Below, in pieces: positions 7,174-15,572 of a stretch of 23,653 nucleotides of DNA (positions are counted from its first letter, which is position 1; every line of letters starts with the position of its first letter). Origin of the DNA: CAZFZT01 sp964523675 (GTDB taxonomy: Bacteria; Planctomycetota; Phycisphaerae; Phycisphaerales; SM1A02). A program made the position numbers and the translations under genes. The stretch lies in NCBI GenBank assembly GCA_964523675.1, contig CAZFZT010000055.1, positions 1-23,653 on the forward strand, read 5' to 3'. The notes below the pieces were generated by a model. It ran no database searches. It was given only the letters and a program-made list of their open reading frames with translations, and was not told where the DNA came from.

Positions 7174-10100
7174 ATGCTCATCCTTCACGCGAACTGGTAC
7201 GAGGGCGGACTATGCCTCTGGGCGGAATCGACCGAGCGCTTTGCCGAACATTCGGCGGAGGCCGAGTTCCATCCGTTCGCAATGGAGTCGCATCCGCTAC
7301 GCGAAGCATTGGTGAAAGCGGATTTGCTAACGCCGGAGGCCGTCGATGATGTAGGGTCGCTTCGCATGCGGCTGCCTTCCAGCGGCTCTCGGCCACAACC
7401 GAGTGATCGTCTTGCGAGCACGCTGGGCAGGATTGAGGATAACGCCGGCGTCGCGCTTCTTGAAACAAAGGTGCCGTGTCTGCGGCTGAGCAGCGCGCAG
7501 GCCGCGGCAACAATGCTGCGCATGGAAGACGCTGCGCCGTCGGCCGATGTGCGGTTCGGGGCGTCCCTGCGCTATTGGGCCGACGTCGCGCGTTTCGTGC
7601 TCGAGCTGCTGGCTGATCAGCGCTTCGTTCCTGCAGCGGTTCAGCAACCGGAGGGCGGAATGCGCGCCTATTGGCAGCCATGGCTGCATGATGCAGGCGT
7701 CCGGACGCGCGTCAGTGCCCTGCTCTCCGCTATGCCGCCAAGCGCTCGCGCTCCGCTTGATGCCCACCAGGGCCAGCCGTGGCCGATCCTCAGCGACGCG
7801 CTGCTCACCTTGACGGACGCCACGGTACGCGATGTCCTCATTGCCGATGAGTTCGGAGATGCCATCGACGGGCGGGATCCAAACGCTGACCCCCATGTCG
7901 CCTGGCTGAGCGGTTTACTTGCTCAGCAGAACAAGATTTCGACCTCACCTGATCTCGGCATTGATCTGCTTCGTGACGCGACGATCTGGATCAGTCGACT
8001 CGATGAAACGGGCGCCGGCCAGGCGATGAAACTGTGCCTGCGGCTGATTGAGCCGATGGACGCTGCGATTGCTGAACTGGACGATGGTCTTGTTTCGCCA
8101 ACGGACTTGACTTGGCGGCTTTCGTTCCACTTGCAGGCCGTTGGTGATTCGTCGATGCTGCTTGATGCGGAAGCGTTGTGGAATCAGCAGGCAATCGGGA
8201 AGGGGGTCACGACGTCAACAGGAGAGCAGCCGCAGGAGCTCTTGCTTCGTGAGCTCGGGCGAGCCAGTCGCATCTACTCGCGCATCGAAGCCGCGTTGTC
8301 AGAACCGGCCCCGGTTGGATTGGATCTCACCACGAACGAAGCGTACGAGTTTTTGCGCCAGCATAAGCCGGTGTTGGAAGAATCAGGAATTCGCGTTCTG
8401 GTGCCGCAATGGTGGGATGAACCAGCCAGCCGCCTCGGCGCGCGATTGCAGATCGACTCGCCTGAAGAAACCGATTGGAGATCATCAGCCGGAGGCGCCC
8501 AACCAAACGGCCTCAATTCCATCGTGCAATATCGGTGGCAGATTGCGGTGGGTGAGCAGTCGCTTTCGATGGAAGAGTTTCAGCGCCTGGCGGAGCAGAA
8601 GTCGCCGCTGGTGCGCGTGCGCGGCCGGTGGATTGAGATACGGCCGGATGACGTGTCGCGGGCGGTGGGCTTTCTGCGCGAACGACCTGGCGGTGAAATG
8701 ACGCTGCTTGAGGCGATCCAGATTGCCTATGAAACCGATGGCCATCCCTCGCCAGGCATTCCCGTCACCGGGCTTGACGCAAGCGGCTGGGTGTCTCGCA
8801 TTCTTGGTGATCGGCCGGACCAGCGCGTCGAGATGCTTGAACAACCGGCTGCGTTTCGTGGGGAGCTGCGGCCGTATCAGAAATCTGGTCTGAGTTGGCT
8901 GGCGTTTCTTGACCGGTTCGGGTTGGGCGGCTGCCTTGCCGATGACATGGGGCTTGGAAAGACCATTCAGTTGATCGCGCTTCTGTTGGAAGAACGCCGC
9001 AACCCTGATCCTGAGAAGCGAGAGGATGGTCCGGATGGGGCCGGCATCGGTCCAACGCTTCTCATCGTTCCGACGTCGGTGGTCTCGAACTGGCTTCGTG
9101 AGCTCGAGCGATTCGCGCCCATGTTGAGGGTGTACGTTCATCACGGCCCTGAGCGCGAGCTGGATTCCGAGGCCTTTGCCAAGCGCGCGATGCAGCAGGA
9201 TGTGGTCATCACGACCTATGCACTGATCACCCGCGATCGCGAGGTCATCGCCGGAGTCGATTGGCATCGGGTCACGCTTGATGAAGCGCAGTACATCAAG
9301 AATCCGCCGACAAAGCAGACTGCCGCCATCCGCGCACTGCGCACGAGTCGGCGCATCGCGCTTACCGGCACGCCGGTGGAGAACCGCCTCACTGAGCTTT
9401 GGTCGATCATGGAATTCTGCAATCCGGGATACCTCGGCCCGTTCAACGATTTCCGCAAGCGCTTTGCTGTTCCCATCGAACGACATCGGGATCAGCGGCG
9501 CGCGGAGGCGCTGCGCAGTGTGGTGCGACCTTTCATTCTGCGCCGACTGAAGACCGATCCGAAGGTTATCAGCGACCTGCCATCACTCGTTGAAACCAAA
9601 GAGCACGCGTCGCTCACGGCGGAGCAGGCCGCTCTCTATGAAGCTGCGGTAAACGAAATGCTCGCGGCGGTGGACCGCGCGGAGGGGATTCAGCGGCGTG
9701 GTCTCGTGCTCGCAACGCTTGTCAAACTCAAGCAGATCTGCAACCATCCCGCGCAGATCGAAGCAGCAAGTGCGAAGCCGCCCAAGACAGCCGAACATCG
9801 ATCGCGTCACAACGGCGCGGCTGAAACGCTGGCCTCCGACGTTCTGCCATCGGAAGTATCCGCGCTGTCGCGCCGGTCGGGCAAGGCAATTCGACTGCTG
9901 CAACTGCTTGAGGAAATCATTGCCAGCGGCGAGCGCGCGTTGATCTTTACGCAGTTCCGGCGCATGGGCCATCTGCTTGCGGCCATGATCCGCAATGACC
10001 TTGATGCCGATTCGCTCTTTCTGCATGGCGGCACGCCCGCGGCCAAGCGGCAGGAGATGATCGATCGTTTCCAATCAGAGAGCCCGAGCGCGCCGCCGAT

Positions 10101-10428
10101 CTTTATTCTTTCGCTCAAGGCCGGTGGCTTGGGCCTCAACCTCACTGCCGCCAATCACGTCTTCCATTTTGACCGCTGGTGGAATCCGGCCGTTGAGAAT
10201 CAGGCCACCGACCGGGCGTTCCGCATTGGACAAATGCGCAGTGTGCATGTCCACAAATTCATCTGCACCGGCACTCTGGAAGAGCGCATCGATCAAATGA
10301 TCGAACAGAAGACAGAGCTTGCGGAGAACATCATCGGCTCCGGCGAGTCCTGGCTGACGGAGCTCTCTACCGGTCAACTTCAGGATCTGCTCACGCTTCG
10401 CCGCAGCGCGCTCGAGGTCGAAGTCTGA
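7174..10428 (+). CDS. SNF2/RapA-family helicase with SNF2-associated N-terminal domain
   Basis: This large SF2 DNA-dependent ATPase of 1084 residues belongs to the bacterial HepA/SNF2 group. The first about 540 residues are the family's associated N-terminal region, opening LILHANWYEGGLCLWAE, matching the beta-strand start usual in this group. The core has LRPYQKSGLSWLAFL, Walker A DDMGLGKT (about 590-597), the Walker B box DEAQ (about 703-706), LTGTPVENRLTELWSI, and in lobe 2 FTQFRRMG, SLKAGGLGLNLT, FDRWWNPAVENQA and DRAFRIGQ (about 1012-1019). Such proteins remodel DNA-protein complexes or recycle RNA polymerase; the target here is unknown. The frame opens at a TTG (7147), but ATG 7174 places the conserved LILHANW at residue 2. 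It has no Shine-Dalgarno and lies 38 bases after tRNA-Lys, so it may share that promoter. It converges with moxR 16 bases downstream. Confidence 0.93.
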   Translation: MLILHANWYEGGLCLWAESTERFAEHSAEAEFHPFAMESHPLREALVKADLLTPEAVDDVGSLRMRLPSSGSRPQPSDRLASTLGRIEDNAGVALLETKVPCLRLSSAQAAATMLRMEDAAPSADVRFGASLRYWADVARFVLELLADQRFVPAAVQQPEGGMRAYWQPWLHDAGVRTRVSALLSAMPPSARAPLDAHQGQPWPILSDALLTLTDATVRDVLIADEFGDAIDGRDPNADPHVAWLSGLLAQQNKISTSPDLGIDLLRDATIWISRLDETGAGQAMKLCLRLIEPMDAAIAELDDGLVSPTDLTWRLSFHLQAVGDSSMLLDAEALWNQQAIGKGVTTSTGEQPQELLLRELGRASRIYSRIEAALSEPAPVGLDLTTNEAYEFLRQHKPVLEESGIRVLVPQWWDEPASRLGARLQIDSPEETDWRSSAGGAQPNGLNSIVQYRWQIAVGEQSLSMEEFQRLAEQKSPLVRVRGRWIEIRPDDVSRAVGFLRERPGGEMTLLEAIQIAYETDGHPSPGIPVTGLDASGWVSRILGDRPDQRVEMLEQPAAFRGELRPYQKSGLSWLAFLDRFGLGGCLADDMGLGKTIQLIALLLEERRNPDPEKREDGPDGAGIGPTLLIVPTSVVSNWLRELERFAPMLRVYVHHGPERELDSEAFAKRAMQQDVVITTYALITRDREVIAGVDWHRVTLDEAQYIKNPPTKQTAAIRALRTSRRIALTGTPVENRLTELWSIMEFCNPGYLGPFNDFRKRFAVPIERHRDQRRAEALRSVVRPFILRRLKTDPKVISDLPSLVETKEHASLTAEQAALYEAAVNEMLAAVDRAEGIQRRGLVLATLVKLKQICNHPAQIEAASAKPPKTAEHRSRHNGAAETLASDVLPSEVSALSRRSGKAIRLLQLLEEIIASGERALIFTQFRRMGHLLAAMIRNDLDADSLFLHGGTPAAKRQEMIDRFQSESPSAPPIFILSLKAGGLGLNLTAANHVFHFDRWWNPAVENQATDRAFRIGQMRSVHVHKFICTGTLEERIDQMIEQKTELAENIIGSGESWLTELSTGQLQDLLTLRRSALEVEV

Positions 10429-10444
10429 GCCGAAGCCGGTGCGC

Positions 10445-11518
<1,074 letters not shown>

Positions 11519-11567
11519 GGCTGTACTTGGTCGGGTTTGATGACTGAGCAGGTGATCGTCCGCGGAC

Positions 11568-11573
11568 TATACT
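11568..11573 (+). promoter_or_regulatory. -10-like box upstream of fpg
   Basis: TATACT (5 of 6 matches to TATAAT) in the moxR-fpg divergent gap, 49 bases before the fpg TTG. A matching -35 is weak. Confidence 0.3.
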
Positions 11574-11613
11574 CCCCCCGCCGGCGCGCACAGCCCAATA
11601 GTACGACATCCAA

Positions 11614-11640
11614 TGCCTGAAGTTGCCTGAACTGCCTGAA
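11614..11640 (+). repeat. Short tandem repeat at the fpg start
   Basis: TGCCTGAA occurs three times (11614-11621, 11624-11631, 11633-11640), spaced 10 and 9 bases. The second and third copies encode the catalytic N-terminus of Fpg (Pro2-Glu-Leu-Pro-Glu). The first follows an A, making an ATG-CCT-GAA that is out of frame and stops after five codons. Confidence 0.8.
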
Positions 11641-12495
11641 ATCGAGCATCTGAGACGAACGCTTCAGCCGCACCTCCTCGGTCGGGTGGTACTCGATGTG
11701 CAGCTTCAGCGGCGGGATGTGCTGCGAACCGGACTGCCGAACGTCAAACAGGCGCTGCTCGCGGGTCAGCGCATTGTCGCCCTTGAGCGCCATGGCAAGC
11801 AATTGGCTCTTGTCGGCTCGGAGGGATCAGTCTTGTGCGTTCACCTCGGCATGTCTGGCCAGATGCGGCTCCTGCGACCGCAAGAGCCGTTCGAGGCGCT
11901 GAAGCATGTGCACTGCACCTGGATGCTCCAAAGTTCAGACGGTTGCAAGCAACTGATCTTCCGCGACCCACGACGATTCGGCGGGCTCTGGGCTTTTGAC
12001 TCGATGGAGCAACTGCGAGAGCAGCGATGGAACCGTCTGGGCCCGGATGCCCTGCACATTCGCGCATCCGAGTTCAGACGCGCGCTTCAAGGGCGGCAGC
12101 GGCCGATCAAAGCCGCGCTCCTCGATCAAGCAATTATCGCAGGAGTCGGGAATATCTATGCGGATGAATCACTCTTTGATGCTGGGATATCGCCGCTGAT
12201 GCCCGCTCATCTCCTGACTGCTGAGGAACTCAAACGACTGCCGCACTCCATTCGGAAGGTGCTTCAGCGGGCGGTCGAAGCAGGCGGATCGACCTTGCGT
12301 GACTATGCAGATGCCAACGGATCGGCCGGCTGGTTCAAGGTCAAGCACAAGGTTTACGGTAAGGGCCACGAGCCATGCACTAAATGCATGAGTCCGCTCT
12401 CAGTGGTGCAACTGGCTCAGCGCACTACGGTGTATTGTCCTCGATGTCAGGCCCTTCCACCACAAGTTATTCACAATGTGGATAAGTCAGAATGA
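11623..12495 (+). CDS. fpg: Formamidopyrimidine-DNA glycosylase (MutM), TTG start
   Basis: The enzyme removes 8-oxoguanine and ring-opened purines in base excision repair, with N-glycosylase and AP-lyase activity. The 290-residue product begins (M)PELPEIE; Pro2 is the catalytic nucleophile, so TTG 11623 must be the initiator. Glu3 and Lys59 (RHGKQL) are present. The helix-two-turn-helix spans about 162-184 (AALLDQAIIAGVGNIYADES). A C-terminal zinc finger has Cys252, 255, 272 and 275, with Arg267 in the DNA-contacting QRTTVYCPRCQ. Fpg normally ends just after this finger; here about 14 extra residues (ALPPQVIHNVDKSE) follow, and their DNA contains two DnaA-box sequences. An ATG ten bases upstream, out of frame, opens a five-codon reading frame that overlaps the true start. 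The downstream 770 bases contain no gene. Confidence 0.95.
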   Translation: MPELPEIEHLRRTLQPHLLGRVVLDVQLQRRDVLRTGLPNVKQALLAGQRIVALERHGKQLALVGSEGSVLCVHLGMSGQMRLLRPQEPFEALKHVHCTWMLQSSDGCKQLIFRDPRRFGGLWAFDSMEQLREQRWNRLGPDALHIRASEFRRALQGRQRPIKAALLDQAIIAGVGNIYADESLFDAGISPLMPAHLLTAEELKRLPHSIRKVLQRAVEAGGSTLRDYADANGSAGWFKVKHKVYGKGHEPCTKCMSPLSVVQLAQRTTVYCPRCQALPPQVIHNVDKSE

Positions 12496-12853
12496 GTGTG
12501 AACCTAGGAAGTCTGTCCTAGACGGTTTGTCAAATTGCGGAACGGGTGCGGGTGCCCGGCTAGCAGATCTCGACTCTGCTATTTGAGTAAGCAAAAGAAC
12601 TTATTCATCCCAGAAGGATGCCCTTGCGCTTTGTGGATAAGTCGGGGGAAGTGCAGTGTCATCCCTTCATAATCAGCGTTTTGATGGGATGTCACGCTGT
12701 TCATAAGATGTCGATCGGCTTGATGCTTCTCGCCGTTGGCAAAGCCCGGCGTCGAGGAAGATATCGATGTCCGCCAAGGACGATGCCCATCCCTCGCCAG
12801 CAGACACCGCTGACGCTGAACGGAATCGGAAGTGGCGCGCCAGGTTATGCACA
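12467..12853. other. oriC: DnaA-box cluster, candidate replication origin
   Basis: Matches to TTATNCACA lie at 12467-12475 (TTATTCACA, plus), 12477-12485 and 12632-12640 (TTATCCACA, minus; the canonical strongest box) and 12845-12853 (TTATGCACA, plus). A one-mismatch box, TTATGAACA, lies at 12698-12706 (minus). The first two form a head-to-head pair separated by one base. An AT-rich stretch at about 12576-12608 could unwind. Four exact matches in about 390 bases of GC-rich DNA is far more than chance. No dnaA, dnaN or other classical neighbour is present, so a DnaA-titrating or regulatory site remains possible. Confidence 0.5.
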
Positions 12854-12974
12854 GCGCCAGCGCAAGTGGCCGGGATCAATGTGTGACGTTAGATCGGCTG
12901 CTACAGATCCATGCAGCTCGGCTTTTGCGGAATGGAACCAGTCCCCACCTCCTATCGATGACCACGTGCGAACC

Positions 12975-13023
12975 AATAAAAACGGGCGCCTTGCTTCGAC
13001 CTTTTGGTCAGAGCGAGGCGCCC
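12975..13023 (-). terminator. Intrinsic terminator, minus strand
   Basis: On the minus strand, GGGCGCCT (13023-13016) pairs with AGGCGCCC (12991-12984). An inner helix ends in GGTC/GACC style pairing around an AAAA loop, giving about 18 pairs with one mismatch and two wobbles. It is followed by G and TTTTTATT (12982-12975). There is no T-run on the plus strand, so it is one-directional. Confidence 0.75.
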
Positions 13024-13165
13024 AGGCGGGGGGGATCCTAAGCTGGCTGATCGAGTTGGTGAGCGCGATGCCCTCCGAACTTGATCGTTCTTTCTCCCCT
13101 CCTTGGGAGACTCGTTCTCCTCCTTCTCCTCCCAAGAATGAGGCGAGAACGAGCGCTGCACGAAC
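12975..13165 (-). ncRNA. Candidate structured small RNA
   Basis: A strong minus-strand terminator ends here with no minus-strand gene upstream, so a short transcript must be its client. A TATGGT box at 13172-13177 (minus) would start RNA near 13165, giving about 190 nucleotides. The 5' part can form an H-type pseudoknot: CTCGTTCTC (13153-13145) pairs with GAGAACGAG (13119-13111), 9 perfect pairs. CTTGGGAG (13136-13129) pairs with CTCCCAAG (13109-13102), 8 perfect pairs. The latter arm can alternatively pair with the GGGAGA at 13098-13093. I recognise no known RNA family. Confidence 0.35.
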
Positions 13166-13250
13166 GGACAAACCATAAACCACTGCGGCTGGGCCCGCCA
13201 TAGGAACTCCGCCCGATTCCGAAGCGGCCGTGCGCTCACCATCTAAGCGA

Positions 13251-13256
13251 TACACT
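13251..13256 (+). promoter_or_regulatory. -10-like box of hslV (leaderless)
   Basis: TACACT, eight bases before the hslV ATG. Start of transcription would fall at or next to the initiator. Confidence 0.45.
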
Positions 13257-13264
13257 CCTTCGCC

Positions 13265-13825
13265 ATGGACGCCTTTCACGCCACGACGATCATTTCGGCT
13301 CGCCGTGATCAATCCGTCGCCATTGCCGGCGACGGTCAGGTTTCACTCGGCCAGACAATCGCCAAGCATGATGCGGTCAAGGTTCGCCGGCTCGACGGCC
13401 TCGGCTCGGGCGCGGCTGGTGTGCTTGTCGGATTTGCCGGTTCTGCTGCCGATGCGTTCGCGCTCCTCGAACGTTTCGAAGCGAAGTTGAAGGAGTCGCC
13501 GACGAACCTCATGCGCGCTGCGATCGAGCTTGCGAAGTTCTGGCGGACCGATCGCGCGCTTCGCCGGCTTGAGTCGTTGCTCGTCGTGGCCGACCGGTCG
13601 AAAACGTTCATGATCTCGGGCCAGGGCGATGTCATTGAACCGTCCGATGGCATCTGCGCGATCGGCTCAGGCGGCGCGTTTGCGACCGCGGCTGCTCGAG
13701 CGCTGGCACGACATACCAAGCTAACGCCGGCGGAACTTTGCCGTGAATCCCTTGCAATTGCTGCTGAGATCTGCGTGTACACCAACGCCCACGTGACGAC
13801 TCTGGAGCTGGATCAATCTGGTTGA
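13265..13825 (+). CDS. hslV: ATP-dependent protease subunit HslV (ClpQ)
   Basis: This is the proteolytic dodecamer subunit of the HslUV protease, 186 residues, an N-terminal-nucleophile threonine peptidase. The N-terminus MDAFHATTIISARR fits family members in which a short propeptide ending in HA is removed to expose the catalytic Thr7. Other family blocks are VAIAGDGQVSLGQT, KVRRL, GFAGSAADAFALLERFEAKL, AIELAKFWRTDRALRRLESLLVVAD, GQGDVIEPSDGICAIGSGG and IAAEICVYTNAHVTTLEL. The unfoldase gene hslU, normally adjacent, is not next to it: the following gene is an SDR on the other strand. The hslV and SDR stop codons overlap tail to tail by 13 bases. The start is fixed by homology and by the TACACT box. 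Confidence 0.95.
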   Translation: MDAFHATTIISARRDQSVAIAGDGQVSLGQTIAKHDAVKVRRLDGLGSGAAGVLVGFAGSAADAFALLERFEAKLKESPTNLMRAAIELAKFWRTDRALRRLESLLVVADRSKTFMISGQGDVIEPSDGICAIGSGGAFATAAARALARHTKLTPAELCRESLAIAAEICVYTNAHVTTLELDQSG

Positions 13826-14688
13826 GTGAGGTTGGTCATCGCAGGCGCAACGTGGCGTGGCCTTCGTGGTCCGTTCAGGGACAGGGCCTGGCGACGTGCC
13901 GCCAGCTCCAGCGGGCGCGGCCAAAGCGTTACGAGCGCAGCAAAGAGCCGCATGATCGTGCTTGTCCATACTTCGGCCCGCGGCTTGCGCAGGCACTTCA
14001 CCACTGCTGCTGCGACGCGCTCGGGCTCGTGAACCAGAAAGCTCGGGCAATAGTCCGGCAGGCAATCGCCGTTCGGCTTCTCGCCATTTCGCTCAGTCAC
14101 TGCGCGAAAGAACGCCGTGCGCGTAACGATCGGACACACCGCCGACACCTCAATGCGATACGGCGCAAGCTCAGCGCGAAGTGACGAGCAGACCTGCGTC
14201 TGCGCCGCCTTGGTCGCTGCGTACGCGCCGAACATCGGGTATGAGAACTTGGCGAGACAGCTTGCGCACATGAACAGGTGACCCGGCCGCTGATTGGCAA
14301 TCAGCGTCCTCGCCGCCTTGCGCAGAAGTTCGAGGCCGGCGAAGAAGTTCACCTCGAAGATCTCTCGCACCTCGTCCATCGGCGTCTCAAGCAGTGAACG
14401 CTCGATGCCGAACCCGGCGTTGGCGAAGACCGCGTCGAAACCGCCGAAGTCGCGCTCGGCCGCATCAAGCAGGCGGGACGACATGTCGCCTTGCGCAACA
14501 TTGCCCGCAACGATCACCGCCCGACAGCCGAGCGCTTCCACGGATCGCGCCACATGGCTGACATCACCCTCGCAGCGATCATTGAGAATGCAGTGCATCC
14601 CCGACCTGGCACAGGCAAGCGCAGTCGCCGCTCCAATACCAGACCCCGCGCCGGTGATTACAATGACGCGGCCGGCAAGGTCTTCCAT
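13813..14688 (-). CDS. Short-chain dehydrogenase/reductase (SDR)
   Basis: This is a classical SDR of 291 residues, NAD(P)-dependent. The Rossmann motif is TGAGSGIG at 12-19, with ND at 36-37 where the cofactor ribose sits. ANAG follows at 89-92, the structural Asn114 in FEVNFF, Ser143 and the YAATK active site with Tyr156 and Lys160 (S-x12-Y-x3-K spacing intact). The C-terminal region has a hydrophobic stretch (IMRLFAALVTLW, 245-256), as in SDRs acting on lipid-like substrates at membranes, so the substrate may be a lipid; this is a guess. The frame extends to 14976, but those extra codons overlap the neighbouring gene and are Arg/Ser-rich. ATG 14688 directly precedes the fold and has a TACTGT box seven bases ahead. 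Confidence 0.9.
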   Translation of the reverse strand: MEDLAGRVIVITGAGSGIGAATALACARSGMHCILNDRCEGDVSHVARSVEALGCRAVIVAGNVAQGDMSSRLLDAAERDFGGFDAVFANAGFGIERSLLETPMDEVREIFEVNFFAGLELLRKAARTLIANQRPGHLFMCASCLAKFSYPMFGAYAATKAAQTQVCSSLRAELAPYRIEVSAVCPIVTRTAFFRAVTERNGEKPNGDCLPDYCPSFLVHEPERVAAAVVKCLRKPRAEVWTSTIMRLFAALVTLWPRPLELAARRQALSLNGPRRPRHVAPAMTNLTQPD

Positions 14689-14695
14689 GGGCCAA

Positions 14696-14701
14696 ACAGT
14701 A
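14696..14701 (-). promoter_or_regulatory. -10-like box of the SDR gene (leaderless)
   Basis: TACTGT on the minus strand, seven bases before ATG 14688. This supports the shorter start over the upstream in-frame one. Confidence 0.45.
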
Positions 14702-14776
14702 CGGCCCGCTGCACGCCGCGAATGTTGGGAATTCGCCCGCGATTCACCGCTTTGCGAAGTTCGCCGGAGACAACCC

Positions 14777-15517
14777 TTACCCCGTGTGCGAGGAGACTTT
14801 TCCTGTGCCCGCACAAGGCAACCGCCGTCTCCACCGCGTTCGCTCGCTACACCTGACCGCAATGAGCCCAAGGCCGAGTGCAGCCAACTGAATAAGGAAA
14901 AAGACCCAAAGCGCAGCGGGTTTGTGAATCTCCGCCGCGACAAAGGGGACCGCGACAAGGACGACTGCGATTGCAACGGCGATGAGTATGAGCTTCAGCC
15001 AGTGCAACCCATCGCGCGCGATGGACGATCGCAGCGCCTGCGCGCGAACTTCCCATGGCGTCGGCGTATCCAGGTCAAACGTATCAGCGAGGCACGTGCG
15101 GACCATATCCCGCGCGATCGGCCAGTCCTGCTTTGAAAATGCACGTGGCCGCATCAGTATCTCTTTGCCTCTGCCGCGAAGGCAAATGCACTCATGATCA
15201 AGGCGCAGCTGCTCAACCTCATCCCAAGCAATTCGCACGCGCTTTCGCACTGGCAAACTGGCCGCATGCCAAACGCCTCGCTCGCTGATGCGCCAGATCG
15301 ACCTGGGAGCGATAAGTGTAATGATCAGGAGCATTCCTGCGATCATGGCCGCCCCCGACGCCAGCGCCCAAGCCGAGCCCGGGTCGATCGGCTCAACTGC
15401 AAAGCCAGCCACGGGGCTCGCCAGAATCGTCACAATGCACCACCGCCGCATGCGCGTCGCTTCGCTGCGAGTCATCTGCTCCCTTGCAATCAGCGTAAGC
15501 CGGCCGGCCGCGCACAT
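14777..15517 (-). CDS. Membrane protein with bacterial PH-like domain
   Basis: The function is unknown. The 246-residue protein has two N-terminal helices (about 24-43 and 48-70) and two C-terminal ones (about 173-198 and 202-222). Between them lies a soluble domain of about 95 residues, beginning IWRISERGVWHAASLPVRKRVRIAWDEV and continuing through a CLRGRGKEILMRPRAFS segment. That pattern (strand-rich, 'ispeGv' opening, Ile-Pro/Arg-Ala-Phe near the end) resembles the YcxB/YdbS-type PH-like domain of membrane proteins, but the match is by eye only. The start ATG 15517 is supported by a TATTGT box six bases ahead; a second Met at 15475 is possible. It precedes the SDR by 88 bases on the same strand. 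Confidence 0.7.
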   Translation of the reverse strand: MCAAGRLTLIAREQMTRSEATRMRRWCIVTILASPVAGFAVEPIDPGSAWALASGAAMIAGMLLIITLIAPRSIWRISERGVWHAASLPVRKRVRIAWDEVEQLRLDHECICLRGRGKEILMRPRAFSKQDWPIARDMVRTCLADTFDLDTPTPWEVRAQALRSSIARDGLHWLKLILIAVAIAVVLVAVPFVAAEIHKPAALWVFFLIQLAALGLGLIAVRCSERTRWRRRLPCAGTGKVSSHTG

Positions 15518-15523
15518 GCCCTA

Positions 15524-15529
15524 ACAATA
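15524..15529 (-). promoter_or_regulatory. -10-like box of the membrane protein gene (leaderless)
   Basis: TATTGT on the minus strand, six bases before ATG 15517. Confidence 0.45.
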
Positions 15530-15572
15530 CACGCTTGCGCAGTGTGGTGCATGCCGCAGCGACCTTCGAGCG

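Larger units (their letters stand above)
12496..13264. other. Gene-free fpg-hslV gap
   Basis: No frame here looks coding: candidate frames lack conserved motifs and are Arg/Pro/Ser-rich composition artefacts. It holds the DnaA-box cluster, a weak hairpin after fpg (CTAGGA/TCCTAG, 12504-12521, no T-run), a minus-strand candidate small RNA with its terminator, and the hslV promoter box. Confidence 0.7.

Noticed and set aside
12504..12521. CTAGGA/TCCTAG hairpin after fpg as its terminator
   Set aside because: It has only six AT-containing pairs and no T-run; too weak to claim.
12618..13312. Open frames on both strands in the fpg-hslV gap
   Set aside because: Both are Arg/Ser/Pro-rich; the minus-strand frame runs through a strong intrinsic terminator and neither has a plausible start signal.
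14294..15136. 280-codon plus-strand frame over the SDR and membrane protein genes
   Set aside because: It is antisense to an SDR with an intact catalytic triad and to a protein with well-formed membrane helices.
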